DNA of 64,000 nt from Cryptomeria japonica. Its lineage: Eukaryota; Streptophyta; Pinopsida; Cupressales; Cupressaceae. Where the stretch lies: assembly GCF_030272615.1 (NCBI RefSeq), contig NC_081405.1, forward strand, positions 568,851,095 through 568,915,094, given 5' to 3'. Position 1 is the first letter of the stretch; each line of letters starts with the position of its first letter. The notes beneath the pieces were generated by a model, which searched no databases, was not told the origin of the DNA, and worked only from the letters and a program-made list of their open reading frames with translations. This document shows, in pieces, positions 12,478-23,578 of the stretch. Position numbers and translations under genes: made by a program.

Positions 12478-13561
12478 TGTATACCAGAAAAGCAGTTCAA
12501 TGAAACTCAATAAGTGAAAATATTCAAAGGACTTGTCGACACACCCATGGGACTTCTGGGTGCAAGTTATGGAGCTATGAAGGATAGCTCAACTTCCCAA
12601 GGTGGGTTCCATGGTTCTCTATCTCACAAGGTCCCTCAAGCCAATGCCTTTTCTCTTAGATCACTCAGCAAAGTGACTTAGGGATGATGAATGCAAGAAC
12701 AAGGGATGCTTTAGATTGATTTTAACATAAATGCATCATATTTATGCATGATTCTACAAACGAGCTAAACTAGATTATAAGATGACAAGGTTAGTAGCAA
12801 TACTATCGTAATATGATATGATAGTTATATGATTTAAGATAATGATGATAGATGAGACCATGGTCAAAGCAATGAATGCTTGATGAGACCCCTGGGTTAG
12901 ATGAGGGTTAAGTTAGGCAAAAATTCTCTAACCATGCCACTAAGGGTTAGTTAACCATTAATGATTTGAAGACTTTGGGGACAAATTTGTAAGAGTCCTT
13001 CCAAATTTGGGGGTATTCAACAAGTTAGCTTGTTGAAGGCATAAAGGCTTTAATGCCTTTGGAAGACTTTACTCCAAATTTGAGAAGTGACCTCCTCAAA
13101 TTTAGGGAAAGGGGATAATTGATGGGTTTAGGTTAATTGATTAGGGATTAGATGGGTTCTAGAAGAATTTAGGAAGAGGGTTAGGATGCAAGTGGGAGAT
13201 GTAGGAAAATGTAAGTGGATGAGGGATAAATATGATGAATTAAAATAAATTGCTTTATTTCAATTTGGTTACAAATTGGGGATTTAAATAAATTAGTGTT
13301 ATTTAATTGGGGTGAACTATTTAGTTAAATGTAAATTTAATTAAAAAGCAAAGAGAAGGGATTTAATTAAATAAAATGATTTATTCAATTAAATGACATA
13401 AAGGACTTAAGTGAATTTAAATAAATAAATTGAATAATTTATTTAATTAAATAGAAGAATGTGGATGATTTAATTAAATTAGATTTAACTAAATAGAGGA
13501 ATGAGAATAAAATGAACATTAAATATTCATTTAGGAATATGGTCATTTTTATATGTCTACA
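12478..13561 (-). repeat. Gyp-A 5' LTR
   Basis: On the minus strand it begins TGTAGACATATAAA (13561) and ends TATACA (12478), directly before the primer site. The start and the following AT-rich part resemble the Gyp-B LTR that begins at 19806 (tgtagacacataaat). The partner LTR must lie left of the window, so the TSD cannot be checked. Confidence 0.75.
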
Positions 13562-14761
13562 CATATTATGCCTGATTTGAGTTGATCTTTTTAATTAAAA
13601 AATTGATCAATTATAAAATAATTTTTATGAATAACATGTCACAAAGTCATTGAAAGTTCAATGCAATTAGCTTTTATTAATTATTATCAAACAATGAAAT
13701 TTTATATTTCACTATACATAGTATTTTCAAGTTATATTGTTATATTTTTTAGTTTAATTTCAACATGTTTGGATGTTTCTTAAATCAACCATCTAGCCTA
13801 ATAATTTATATTATTTATAGAAGACATCCCCCCAAATTTTGTATAAGATCAAATTGCTAGATTACTTAATATAATCCACTTGGGTAAGTGCACCAAAATG
13901 GTGAACAAAAAGGGGGGTATAAGTGGCCACTTTTTTTTTTCTTTTCTTTTCTAAAAACAGGTAAACATGAACTTCAAAGAGATATTTGAAGGTCATGCAC
14001 TCAAAAATAGGAGTTCAGAAAAGAATAAGAATCTAGTTTCTAGACTACTAAATTTTCTTAAAATTGGATAAGATTAAGAGAGTCAAACCTCTCGTGCATG
14101 AAAAATTGTTCCTGATTTTAAAAAAAAAAACATAACATAGTTTTTTTCGTGTGTTGCACAAAATATATAGTTAGATTTAGTATTTTGCAAAACCCTTTGG
14201 TAGGATGATAGGTAAGAGTGAGATATAGAAGTTATGTTTTGTTTTGTAATTTTCCATTGAGTATTTTTTTTTATGATTTTGTGAAGTGACCGCATCTTGA
14301 AATTTTGGTACCTATTCGTGCATTGGGCATAACTTGCATCATAATAATCGAAAATATAATTTAAAAAAAAAAAAGTGTATAGAATCTAGTATAGAACAAT
14401 AATATGTCATTTATTTTAAATTTGGTCAATTATATCAAAAATTATTAAAAAATGGTAGACATGTGTAGTGAGGACTGTCAAGGCATAGGTAAAGAAAATT
14501 AAAGTTTACTATGCTAATGTTGTCCAAAAAAAGAAAACATGATATGGTCAAAAAACTGAGAAGATGTGTGAGATTATGGTGGTAATTTTAGAGATGCCCA
14601 CATGATCATTTGTAAACCTGATGACGATGAGGTTGAGAAATCATGTTGGAAGATGAAAAATGTGTCATGAAAAATGGGCTTGCAAGCCTTAGGGTCATTT
14701 TACAACCCTCTTACCAAGCCAAAACCCACAGGGGTTTTGAAAAACAAAAAGTACTATTCAC
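13562..14761 (+). other. AT-rich background DNA without a recognised feature
   Basis: No frame here has protein features; short frames at 14083-14295 and 14643-14840 look incidental. The DNA is AT-rich with several poly-A and poly-T runs. Confidence 0.6.
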
Positions 14762-14882
14762 AGTTCTACATAACCCATATGGGTTATGTAGAACTAAAAC
14801 CATTATTTTGTGTTTCACAAAACCCGTATGGGTAATGTAGAAGTAAAACCATTATTTTGTGTTTCACAAAACCCATATAGGT
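14762..14882 (+). repeat. 34-bp perfect palindrome followed by a 49-bp tandem repeat
   Basis: 14762-14795 reads the same on both strands; its core at 14769-14788 is cataacccatatgggttatg. Two copies of a 49-bp unit follow (14785-14833 and 14834-14882), each containing ttattttgtgtttcacaaaa and a weaker copy of the acccatatgggt core. The same core recurs in inverted form at 16829-16881 across the CT microsatellite. Confidence 0.85.
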
Positions 14883-14940
14883 TATGAAGACATAATAATG
14901 CATGCTTGTAAACTTATCATTTACTACACATATGTATAGA

Positions 14941-15040
14941 CATATATATATATATATATAATATGTGTTTATGTATGTATATATACATATCTATAGTTAT
15001 ATATACATATATTTATATAGATATATGTATATATGTTTGT
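14941..15040 (+). repeat. TA/TATG microsatellite
   Basis: A run of (TA)n at about 14941-14961 grades into imperfect tatgtatatatacatat repeats up to about 15040. Confidence 0.85.
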
Positions 15041-15053
15041 ATACATGCATGCC

Positions 15054-15200
15054 TCTCTTCTCTTCCTCTCTCTCATCTTCCTTCCCCCATCACCGTCTCT
15101 GTCTATTTTGAGCCCTAATTAGCCTCCTTGAGTTCTATCTCATCTCTCTCCCCCTCACACTTCTATCTCTGTCGAGTCTCTCACCCTTTTCTCCTTCTCA

Positions 15201-15237
<37 letters not shown>

Positions 15238-15383
15238 TCTCTCATATTCTCTCCTCCTCCCTCCCTCTCCCTCTCTCCCAATATCCTCTATCTCTCCCCC
15301 TCTCTCCCCCCTCACCTTATCCTATTCTCTCCCTCTTCCTATCTCCTATTCTCTCCCTCTCTTCCTATCTCCTATTCTCTCTC

Positions 15384-15441
<58 letters not shown>

Positions 15442-15675
15442 CCTTTTTCCAATCTCCTTATCCCCTTCTCTCTCCATCTCTAACTCTCTCTCCATCCCCC
15501 TCTCTTTATCCTATTCTATTCCTCTCTTCCTACCCCCTACACTCTCTCTCTCTCTCTCTCTCTCCTATTCTCTCTCTCTCCCTCTCCCTCTCTTTATCCT
15601 ATTCTCCCCATCTCCACCCTCCCTCTCCCTCTCTCCCAATCTCCTCTATCTCACCTCCTCTCTCTCCCTTTCCCT
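15054..15675 (+). repeat. CT-rich microsatellite, left block
   Basis: Over 600 bases of (CT)n with ccct, ttcct and tatc interruptions. Long apparent Ser/Leu/Pro frames on the plus strand and Arg/Glu/Gly frames on the minus strand are products of the repeat, not genes. Confidence 0.95.
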
Positions 15676-16471
15676 TGTTAGGATTCCCAAAGATACTGAG
15701 AGGGGGGCGTGAATCAGTATCTGACCAGTTAGATAATTTTCTTGACTTATAACATGAAAAGAATATTAAAACTGTGTACTGGTAAACCAAAAATAATGCA
15801 GTAAATAAGAATAGAAACCACAACATAAAAGACACACCATAACACAATATTTTAATGAGGAAACCTAGTGTGGGGAAAACCTCGGTGGGATTTGTGACCC
15901 ACAATATTCGCTTACTGGCCAATAAGGGAATATTACTATTACAATAGGGGTCTGCACATGCAGGAAGGCCAAGTGCCTCGAGCTCACTGCTCAGTTACAA
16001 AAGAAGTCACACTGACTTAGAAAATTGGATTATACAAATCTAATGTCTTGTACTGCTTCAGATCAACATCTTCTATGCTAGATTCAGTACCGGTTTAAGC
16101 TCTGCAATATACATAAACCTTTATCCTAATAATTCACACATTAGGTCTATTGTATTCTTTTCATACTTCACACTATCTATCTCTTCTAAATGATCTACAA
16201 TGATCTCATACATATATGAGTCATATTACAATCCGCCATGTCGGCTTACAAAATATTTTACAATTAATTACAAAAGATATTTCGCAAAATTCATGTTGGC
16301 CATGGTGCTGGTAATCTTCTTTTTTGGTGCCGGTGATCTGTATGTCGGTGTAGACTCTATCGATGTCAGTGCCTATGCTTGCCTGTCTGTATGACATGAT
16401 TGTAAGGTTGCCATCAATGACAATACCTTCAACCACCTATAATTTCTCATTGGAGTGTGCATTTTCCAACA
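15676..16471 (-). mobile_element. sLTR-2: solo LTR inside the CT microsatellite
   Basis: On the minus strand it starts tgttggaaaatgcac (16471) and ends ..cctaaca (15676). It has the copia-type LTR blocks: ctgcatgtgcag hairpin (15952-15963), gacccc, gtgggtcacaaatcccaccg, aggttttcccc and cacgccccc near the end. Flanking bases are tccct (15671-15675) and cccct (16472-16476), a TSD with one mismatch. CT repeat on both sides shows the repeat existed first. Its block order is closest to the NA-2 LTR. Confidence 0.8.
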
Positions 16472-16496
16472 CCCCTCTCCTTATCTTATTCTCTCC

Positions 16497-16555
<59 letters not shown>

Positions 16556-16744
16556 CCTATTCTCTCTCTTACCCCCTCTCCCCTACTCTCTCTCTCTCTC
16601 TCAAATATCCCTCTCTCTCTCCCTCTCCCCCTCTCATTTTCCCAATCTCCCTCCCTAACCCCCCCCCTCTCTCTCTCTCTCCCTCCCTCTCCTTTTCCTA
16701 ATCTCCCTCTCTCTCCCTCTCCATCCACCCCCCTCTCCTTATCC

Positions 16745-16802
<58 letters not shown>
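16472..16802 (+). repeat. CT-rich microsatellite, right block
   Basis: Continuation of the CT tract after sLTR-2, ending in an almost pure (CT)n run at about 16746-16801. All frames here are repeat artefacts. Confidence 0.95.
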
Positions 16803-16803
<1 letters not shown>

Positions 16804-16828
16804 CTTCCTATTTGGTTCCTAGTTTTTT

Positions 16829-16881
16829 CATAACCCATACAGGTTATGAGAAATAGGTTTCTATAACCTGTATGGGTTATG
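16829..16881 (+). repeat. Inverted repeat, hairpin-capable
   Basis: cataacccatacaggttat starting at 16829 is the exact reverse complement of ataacctgtatgggttatg at 16863-16881, giving a 19-bp stem with a short spacer. Each arm is also nearly palindromic and matches the core of the 14762-14795 palindrome. Confidence 0.85.
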
Positions 16882-17055
16882 GGAAAATATTAATATATTT
16901 TAGCCCCGACAACCTAAAAAATAGCATTGCAAGCTGTTTGAAGGCCCCACTACTATTGCACATGATTTTTTGGGACATTAACAGTCAGGTTTTCATTTTT
17001 TTTGTCAATTTTTCTTTGAAATGATTGATTTGTCTCATATATTGGATTGTTTTTG

Positions 17056-17223
17056 AAGTTATGTTATCATTGTTACTTTATATTATAACAAAATGATGAT
17101 CATTTATTATTTTTTTTCCTTGATCATGATTTATTTGTCATGTATTTTAGTTTTTTTTGAAGTTATTTTATCATTGTTACTTTAGATTATAATAAAATGA
17201 TGATCATTTGTTATTTTTTTTCT
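17056..17223 (+). repeat. Tandem repeat of about 103 bp upstream of the transposase
   Basis: The segment gaagttatgttatcattgtt at 17056 recurs as gaagttattttatcattgtt at 17159, each followed by aaaatgatgatcatttattatt-like DNA. A weaker earlier copy may start near 16985. It lies directly before the transposase start codon. Confidence 0.75.
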
Positions 17224-17264
17224 ATTTGATTGTGGATTGTCATCATGATGTTATGTGTAGGACA

Positions 17265-19805
17265 ATGGGAAAGAACAAGAGAGGAACAAATGAACAAAGA
17301 GAGGCAACAAAGGAAAGACAAAGGGAGTGTATGAGGATATTACGTGAATGTAAATCATCTAATGCACCTAATGAAAGTGATGAACATTCAACAATTGAAA
17401 TTGATATGATGAATGCATGAAATAGAAATGATCAACATACACTAATTCAAATGCATATGATGAATGCACCTAATGAATGCAGTGAACATACACCATTTGA
17501 AAATGATTCGATGAATGAACATGTTAATGAAATTGAAGAAGATATACCATTTGAATTCGATGTGATCAATGCACATAATCCACTTAATGAAAACAAAGAG
17601 AATGCACCTATCTTAACACCTCTTAGAATAATTCGTAGAAAATCAAAGTTCTCAATAGACATTGATGAAAATATTGTGAAGCCAATGCATGATAAAATTT
17701 CCAAAAGAACTTGTAGAAGAATGGTCAGAATAATTTGGAATAACTATTTTGAAAACTTAAATCAAAGTGGAAGATGCTAATTAGTTGTTGAAATGATTAA
17801 AAATATAAAATTTAGAGAGACAATGAAAATTTTGGGGTTAAGAACATCCGAAAATAATAGTGAAAGAACCATTGTGTGAAATCTTTTTGATGCATACCAA
17901 GCCATTGGTTCAAAATCATGCACTAAAGATGCTAATGTAACTCGTCGTGTCCTTACATCAACCATAATGGGAAAGGAAATGAAAAAATATTGTTTAATAA
18001 GCAAAACAAGCAAGTCATTAAGGACAAGTATAACCACATTACACTATGCCTTAGAGAGGCAAGAGAAAATCGAGGATCCTAGCAATAATTCTCTTTGGGC
18101 ATTCTCGGGTAGACTCCCACGCAAGGACAAGGTTGTTGTTGATGCACTAAGAATCTTAATTGAGAAATATTGGCATGACAACACAAGGGTTTCACCCAAC
18201 CAAAAAGATATTGTTAGAAGGCGAATTAGAATTAGTAATCACGAGCCACATCCAAAACACTATTTAGATACCACTCAAACACAATTTTATGAAAGGTTTC
18301 TTCAAAGCTTTCCTCAGATTAAAATTAGTCAAAGATTTTTTGAGATGACAAAACCATTTTATGTTAAGATTAATCATGCATGTACTACATGTTATTGCAG
18401 GGTCCATGTTGAATTTTCCATGCATTATGATATTTATCGCTATATCTATTGTACTTTGCGCACTAATGATGTTTTGCAAGAATGTGGTCTACAAGCACCT
18501 CCTAAGTCACCAAGAGAATTTATTTCAAGTGTACTATGTAGATGAGATGACGAGTGCATTTACTATAAGATGATGTGTTTGAGAGGTTTTTGTCCTACAT
18601 GTGGTGGTTTGCAACAGTTGCATAGATGCCTACATCTGGATAGCACACGTGAAATTGGTAAGATACTAGTTTCTATTGGAAAATACAAGTCAGTCACATA
18701 TGGTGTTAAAGATGGAAAATAATTAAAGAGGCATGAGTTAGTGAAAAGGGATATATGCATAGTTGATTTTATGAAAATGTTTCAAGATAAACTAGTGTAT
18801 GAGTACATAGGTCACTCACATAGAGCTAGGTGGTTAGATGAACAATTGAAGTTGTGTAAGGACACTTTCCCCCTTGGCACTATTGTCTCTATCATTTATT
18901 TTGCTAAGAATTATACACTAAAGCCACAAAATGAAGTACAACATATGTATTACCACTCTACACAAGTTACAATTTCTGTACACATAGCATTCATGCATGC
19001 ACATGATAGCACCAAGGAGGACATAAAGGTTATAAGAGAATATCACTTCTATATCAGTGATGATTATACTAGTTCCTTAGAGTTTGTGCAAGGATGCTTT
19101 ACAATCTTCTATGATAGTTTAAGGGAAAGAGATATAGGATACAACCATCACTTAATATGGTCAGACAATTTCACCACACAATTCAAGAATGCAAGGATGT
19201 TCTACTGGTTGACTAAGATGCATGTGACAAGTGGTGTGCAACATTTTTGGAATTTGTTTGAGGTAGGGCATGGAAAGGGAGAGCATGATGGTGTGGGAGC
19301 ATGTGTGAAAAGAGCTCTTACTAGAGAGGAATTGAAGTGCGAAGGTGAAACAATGTTAATTGATGCAAAAACAATTGTGCAATAGTATAACTCTATGATG
19401 GGACCAAGTATTGCAGGTAAGTCTATGGTTTCTAGATATTTTTGGTTAATATGTGAATCTAACATTGAAAAATATCTATATTGTTGTACACTTACAAGAT
19501 CAAGTGACATGCATTCATTTAGAAGTTCAAATGCAGCATCAGTAGTTATTTATACTAGACAAATTACATGCTTTTGCTCTTTGCATATGAATTTTGTGTG
19601 GGATGAATGTGAATCAAAAAAGTGGGTTGACCAATGGTCTTGTAGACCTTTCCAAACCCTAGATACATATCAATTTTATAGAGCACTACAAATGAACCAG
19701 ATTGAAGCATCAGTGGATTTTGACCATGTATCAGACATAGTTGAGCTAGTTAAAGGGTTGCAATTTGTTACATGGGTAAAATTAATTTTAAGCTCAATTT
19801 ATTAG
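17265..19805 (+). pseudogene. DDE-type DNA transposase, decayed
   Basis: One reading frame of 847 codons from ATG 17265 to the TAG at 19803-19805, with six internal in-frame stops (17418, 17778, 17877, 18543, 18720, 19383) but no frameshift I can detect. The N-terminus is basic and then Asn/Glu-rich. The middle has a cysteine/histidine cluster (CTTCYCRVHVEF near 18385, and CPTCGG with LHRC near 18595-18630) likely to bind zinc. The C-terminal third has WSDNFTTQFKNAR (near 19160) and FEVGHGKGEHDGVGACVKRA (near 19256), which look like DDE-transposase blocks; I cannot assign the superfamily. The LTR of Gyp-B begins at the base after the stop, so the true C-terminus is probably cut off. All six stops could derive from CAA, CAG or CGA by C-to-T change. 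Confidence 0.72.
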
Positions 19806-20653
19806 TGTAGACACATAAATCTGTCCACTAAATAAATATTTAATGTTTATTTGATACACTAATACTCCTCTATTTATTAAATTCACATTTAATTAATTCA
19901 TTCAATCCCCATTCTACTATTTTAATTAAATAAATTACATAAATTTATTTAAATTAAAAATCCCTATCTATAACCTAGTTATTAAATAAATCTAATCTAT
20001 TTAATTTCCTTCATTCCTCTCATTTAAATAAATCAACATTTATTTAAAAACACAAATCAAACTCTCCTTTTAAATAAATCAAATATTTATTTTAAAATCC
20101 CACCCCACTTGCATTCTCCTACAAATGCAAGTTGCACCAATATATAGATTTTATTTCTAAATAAAATCCTATTTTCTCTCACCCACCAAACCCACTTGCC
20201 TCCTAAACCCCTTCTATATTCTTCCAATCCATTCCAACTTAGCCTAATCCCCCTCCCTAATTATTGTCACATTCCTAAGAAAAGAGAAGTCACTTCTCAA
20301 AGCCTCCAAAGTCTTTGAAATGCATTTAAGGTTTTTAATCCTTCAAAAAGTTAATCCCCAAAGTCTTCTAAACCATTTATGGGTTTTACATAACCATTTA
20401 TGGCTCTTACATAACCATTAATGGTTAAAATCAACTCACCCACATGGTTAGAGGCTTTCCCTCTAGCTCAACCCTCATTTAACTCATGGGTCTCTTCAAG
20501 CATTTATTGCTTTGACCATGGTCATTTCCATTAACTCTTGCATGAGTTTATCCATTGGATAAAGGCATTATTCATTGGATAAAATCTTTATTCACTAACT
20601 CAAGTCTAACCAAACCCTCCTAGGGTAACCTTTATGTAATCTCAAGAATTTAA
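19806..20653 (+). repeat. Gyp-B 5' LTR, first piece
   Basis: Starts tgtagacacataaat and is AT-rich with many aaataaat runs, resembling the Gyp-A LTR. It ends at tttaa (20649-20653), the left TSD of NA-1. Confidence 0.82.
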
Positions 20654-21804
20654 TGTTGGCATTTTTTATGATTATGTTGTGATTGTCATTGATGGACACA
20701 CACTTGCTATGAGATCACTTTTTGAATGTATGAATTATGCTCAACCAGTATTTGTTCCTAACCGGTATTATGTTGTAGTCTTTAGACTATCGATGCTAAG
20801 AAGAAAGTGTTTATCGATCTCAAGTAGTATGAAGACCCAAGTGGCATGAAGAGCTCAAGTGATTTGAGGATCTCAAGTGGAGCGGAGCAAAGGAGCTAGA
20901 AGCGGCAGTTATCATTTTCCCAGTGAACCGATAACTGGTAAAGTTGTATAAACTGGTAATACTCTATGATGAGTTACCAACCGGTATATTTTTGTGATGA
21001 GTTACCATCCATTGATTCTTTGACGGTGATTTTGTGTCATGTTACCAAATGTGTCTAGATACAATGAACCTAGGAACTTGCAATGTAATCCTATTGGACC
21101 GACATGAAATTAGATTCCTTTCAAGGAAATCATGTCTAGGGTTTTGTATGTGTGTAGCTATTAGGTTTTTTTGGTGGTTGATGAAGTTCTTGTATGTGTG
21201 ATCTTAACTGAGAAGATCAAGCCTGTGTGCTATAACAGAGTGTGGATTTACTGAAGACTGAAGTAATGCTGAAATGCAATAGCGATGAGCTATCATGGAT
21301 CTAATCAAGCAGACTGTGTCATTTGCTAGATCATTCACTTGTTGATTACTCACATCTTTGACAAGTCAGAAACCCTTAACCGGGTAGGCCCAGAAAAGGC
21401 TTTGTAAATCCTCTAACAAGGTGATTCACATCTATGGATCTGAAATCCTGTCACAAGGTAGTCTTTAATCGGACTTATCTCCTAATAGAGATTGAGATTC
21501 TTAACAAGATCTATTCTGGTAAAGAACATTGTATGACCTTAACCGATCTGGTTACTATTTTGTAGATAGTTACTTGTGAGTTTCATCTCACTTTGGTTTT
21601 TCCCATTTGGGTTTCCACATCAAAATCTTTTGTGTTATGGTGATTGTGCTTCTATGGGTGAATGCCTTATTTTCTATTTGGTTTGCATGTGTGTTAATTG
21701 GTTTGTTTTTGAAACTATTTTACTGGTTTACTGCTAGACTGTTAAAGTGTTTAAGTATAGTATTTTTTGGTATACTAATTCACCCCCCCTCTTAGTATTC
21801 ATCA
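20654..21804 (+). repeat. NA-1 5' LTR
   Basis: 1151 bp, partner of 36529-37722. It contains aaccggtat motifs, the tttggtttttcccatttggg and gtttccacatc blocks, and the caccccccctcttagtattc end. It lacks the CTGCA..TGCAG hairpin of Cop-1 and NA-2. Confidence 0.92.
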
Positions 21805-21806
21805 AT

Positions 21807-21820
21807 TGGTATCAGAGCCA
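21807..21820 (+). promoter_or_regulatory. NA-1 primer binding site, initiator tRNA-Met type
   Basis: TGGTATCAGAGCCA two bases after the LTR, complementary to the initiator tRNA-Met 3' end. Confidence 0.9.
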
Positions 21821-21854
21821 ACCTTTCTATAAGTCTAACCACTTGAAAAGAGAT

Positions 21855-23134
21855 ATGGGGGAATATACTATGAGGGAACTTACTCATTGGCTCACTTAGA
21901 CTGAGAAGCCTATGATGAACTTAAAGTCAAATATAAGGCCTCTCAGGCAAAAAAATGAGAGCATGCTGAAAAATTGATGGAGCTAACTAAAAACTGTTCT
22001 TCTGATGAAGCGGACATGGAAGCCCTAGTTCAAGAAGTGGAAAAACTTAATGAATCCAATACCAACCTGAGAAAGGAGTTGGAAGGATTGACTATCCGAA
22101 TGTGTCAAGAGCTTGAGAATCGGAGGAAAACTGATGATCTGGTAAAAGACAAAGATCATGAGATCTCCAAGCTGAAGCAAGAAATCAGTGTTCTCACCAC
22201 TCATCTCCAAGAGAGTAAAGTGGAAAAAGAAGAAGTGCAAGATGAACTAACCATGGCTATTTCTAAGAATGCAACCTTGAAGGAATCCAATGCTTCTATT
22301 TCCAAAGAAATCATTGAGTCAAAGGAAATACTTGCCAAATTCAATAAGAGCACTGTCAAGCTAGAGAAGAAGTTTGAATTAGCTAAATCAGTAAAGAATA
22401 CCAATGGACTTGGTTTCTCTGATTATGAGGAAGGAGAGACATCTGGAATAAAAGATGGAGCATCAAAGAAATAATTGACACCAAAGGATTATGGTAAGAA
22501 GAAGTTCAAACCTGTTTGCTTTAATTGTCTCAAGGAAGGACACACTGCTAATGTATGTAGAAGTAAGGCTTACAATAATTTTTCTTATTTTCTAAATGAT
22601 AAGCCTAGACTCAATAGTTTCAATGGTAATTGTTATGCATGCAACAAATTTGGGCATAGAGCATTTGAATGCAGGTCTATCATGCATAATACTAGAAGGT
22701 GTCCTCAAAGGAGTTAAGGAGTTTTTCCTGAACCCTCTGGGAACTGGATTCCAAATCGGTTTAATACCTATAATCATCAGTCAAGTAGTGGTGGCTATCA
22801 AGCAGCAACTAGATGGAGAGAAAACTATTTGATTTGTCATGGTCATGGTCACACTATTGTAACATGCAGAAGGAAGAATGGAAACATGAATAATGGACCC
22901 TGGAGAGAACCTGGAACGATTTTCTATCATTGCAACAAACCAGGTCATACATCAAGATTCTATAGAACTAGAAAGAATATATCAGATGATATACCAGTCA
23001 CTCTAGAAGGAAAGATTGATGTTGAAACTATTCAAGCTGATATGAAGAAAACCTGGAAGAACAAACCAGAAGAAGTGATTGAAGAAGAACCAGTTTCTAC
23101 ACCTAGTGTGGAAGTCGCTGAACCAACAAATTAA
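21855..23134 (+). pseudogene. NA-1 gag: coiled coil plus four zinc knuckles
   Basis: From about 21960 to 23134 one frame stays open except for stops near 21955, 22472 and 22715. The first part (about 21900-22400) is a charged coiled coil with regular Leu/Ile spacing, followed by GLGFSDYEEGETSG. Four CCHC knuckles follow: CFNCLKEGHTANVC (about 22519) and CYACNKFGHRAFEC (about 22633) are complete. The third (CHGHGHTIVTC, about 22835) lacks its first Cys and the fourth (HCNKPGHTSRFY, about 22930) lacks the first and last Cys; most of these losses fit Cys-to-Tyr transitions. The tail is acidic. The start is uncertain: ATG 21855 is in another frame, so a small indel may lie near the N-terminus. 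By analogy the protein binds element RNA. Confidence 0.8.
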
Positions 23135-23578
23135 GCATCAGAAAAGCTTAGGGCAAGCAAACGATGAAATGTTTCAAACCCCCAGTTTACACCAGTAAAA
23201 GACCTTAACCAGTATGTGATACCTGTTAGTTGGCAGAAGACCAGAAATGGTAAAAGGCAAATTAGGGTTTATGCCCTAATAGTGGAGCATTTATTATGGT
23301 AGGTGAAGAACTTGTTTAAAATAACTTTTCAAGTCATTTTTCACTTATTAGTTCTCAAGCGAAGAAGTTTTTTTTAAGCACTGAGCAAAGAAAAATGACT
23401 TGGATTGCAATTCGAAGAATTTTTCAAAACCTCGAAGAAGAATCAAAAGCTAACATCTGTTGGTGAAGTGTATAACATAAAGTGGTATTTCAGCAACCGA
23501 AGGAGTGTGTGGCAAAGTATAATTTGCAAGCCCTAAATTGCGATTTACAAAGGTACTTTTCAAATTTGTCTATTTATC
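23135..23578 (+). other. NA-1 spacer between gag and ORF2
   Basis: About 440 bases with stops in all frames and no protease motif. In a normal copia element protease would lie here, fused to gag. The stretch has the look of a 5' untranslated region leading to the ORF2 start at 23579. Confidence 0.5.

Noticed and set aside
15128-16822. Long Ser/Leu/Pro and Arg/Glu/Gly frames
   Set aside because: They follow directly from (CT)n repeat translated in different frames; no codon structure or family features.
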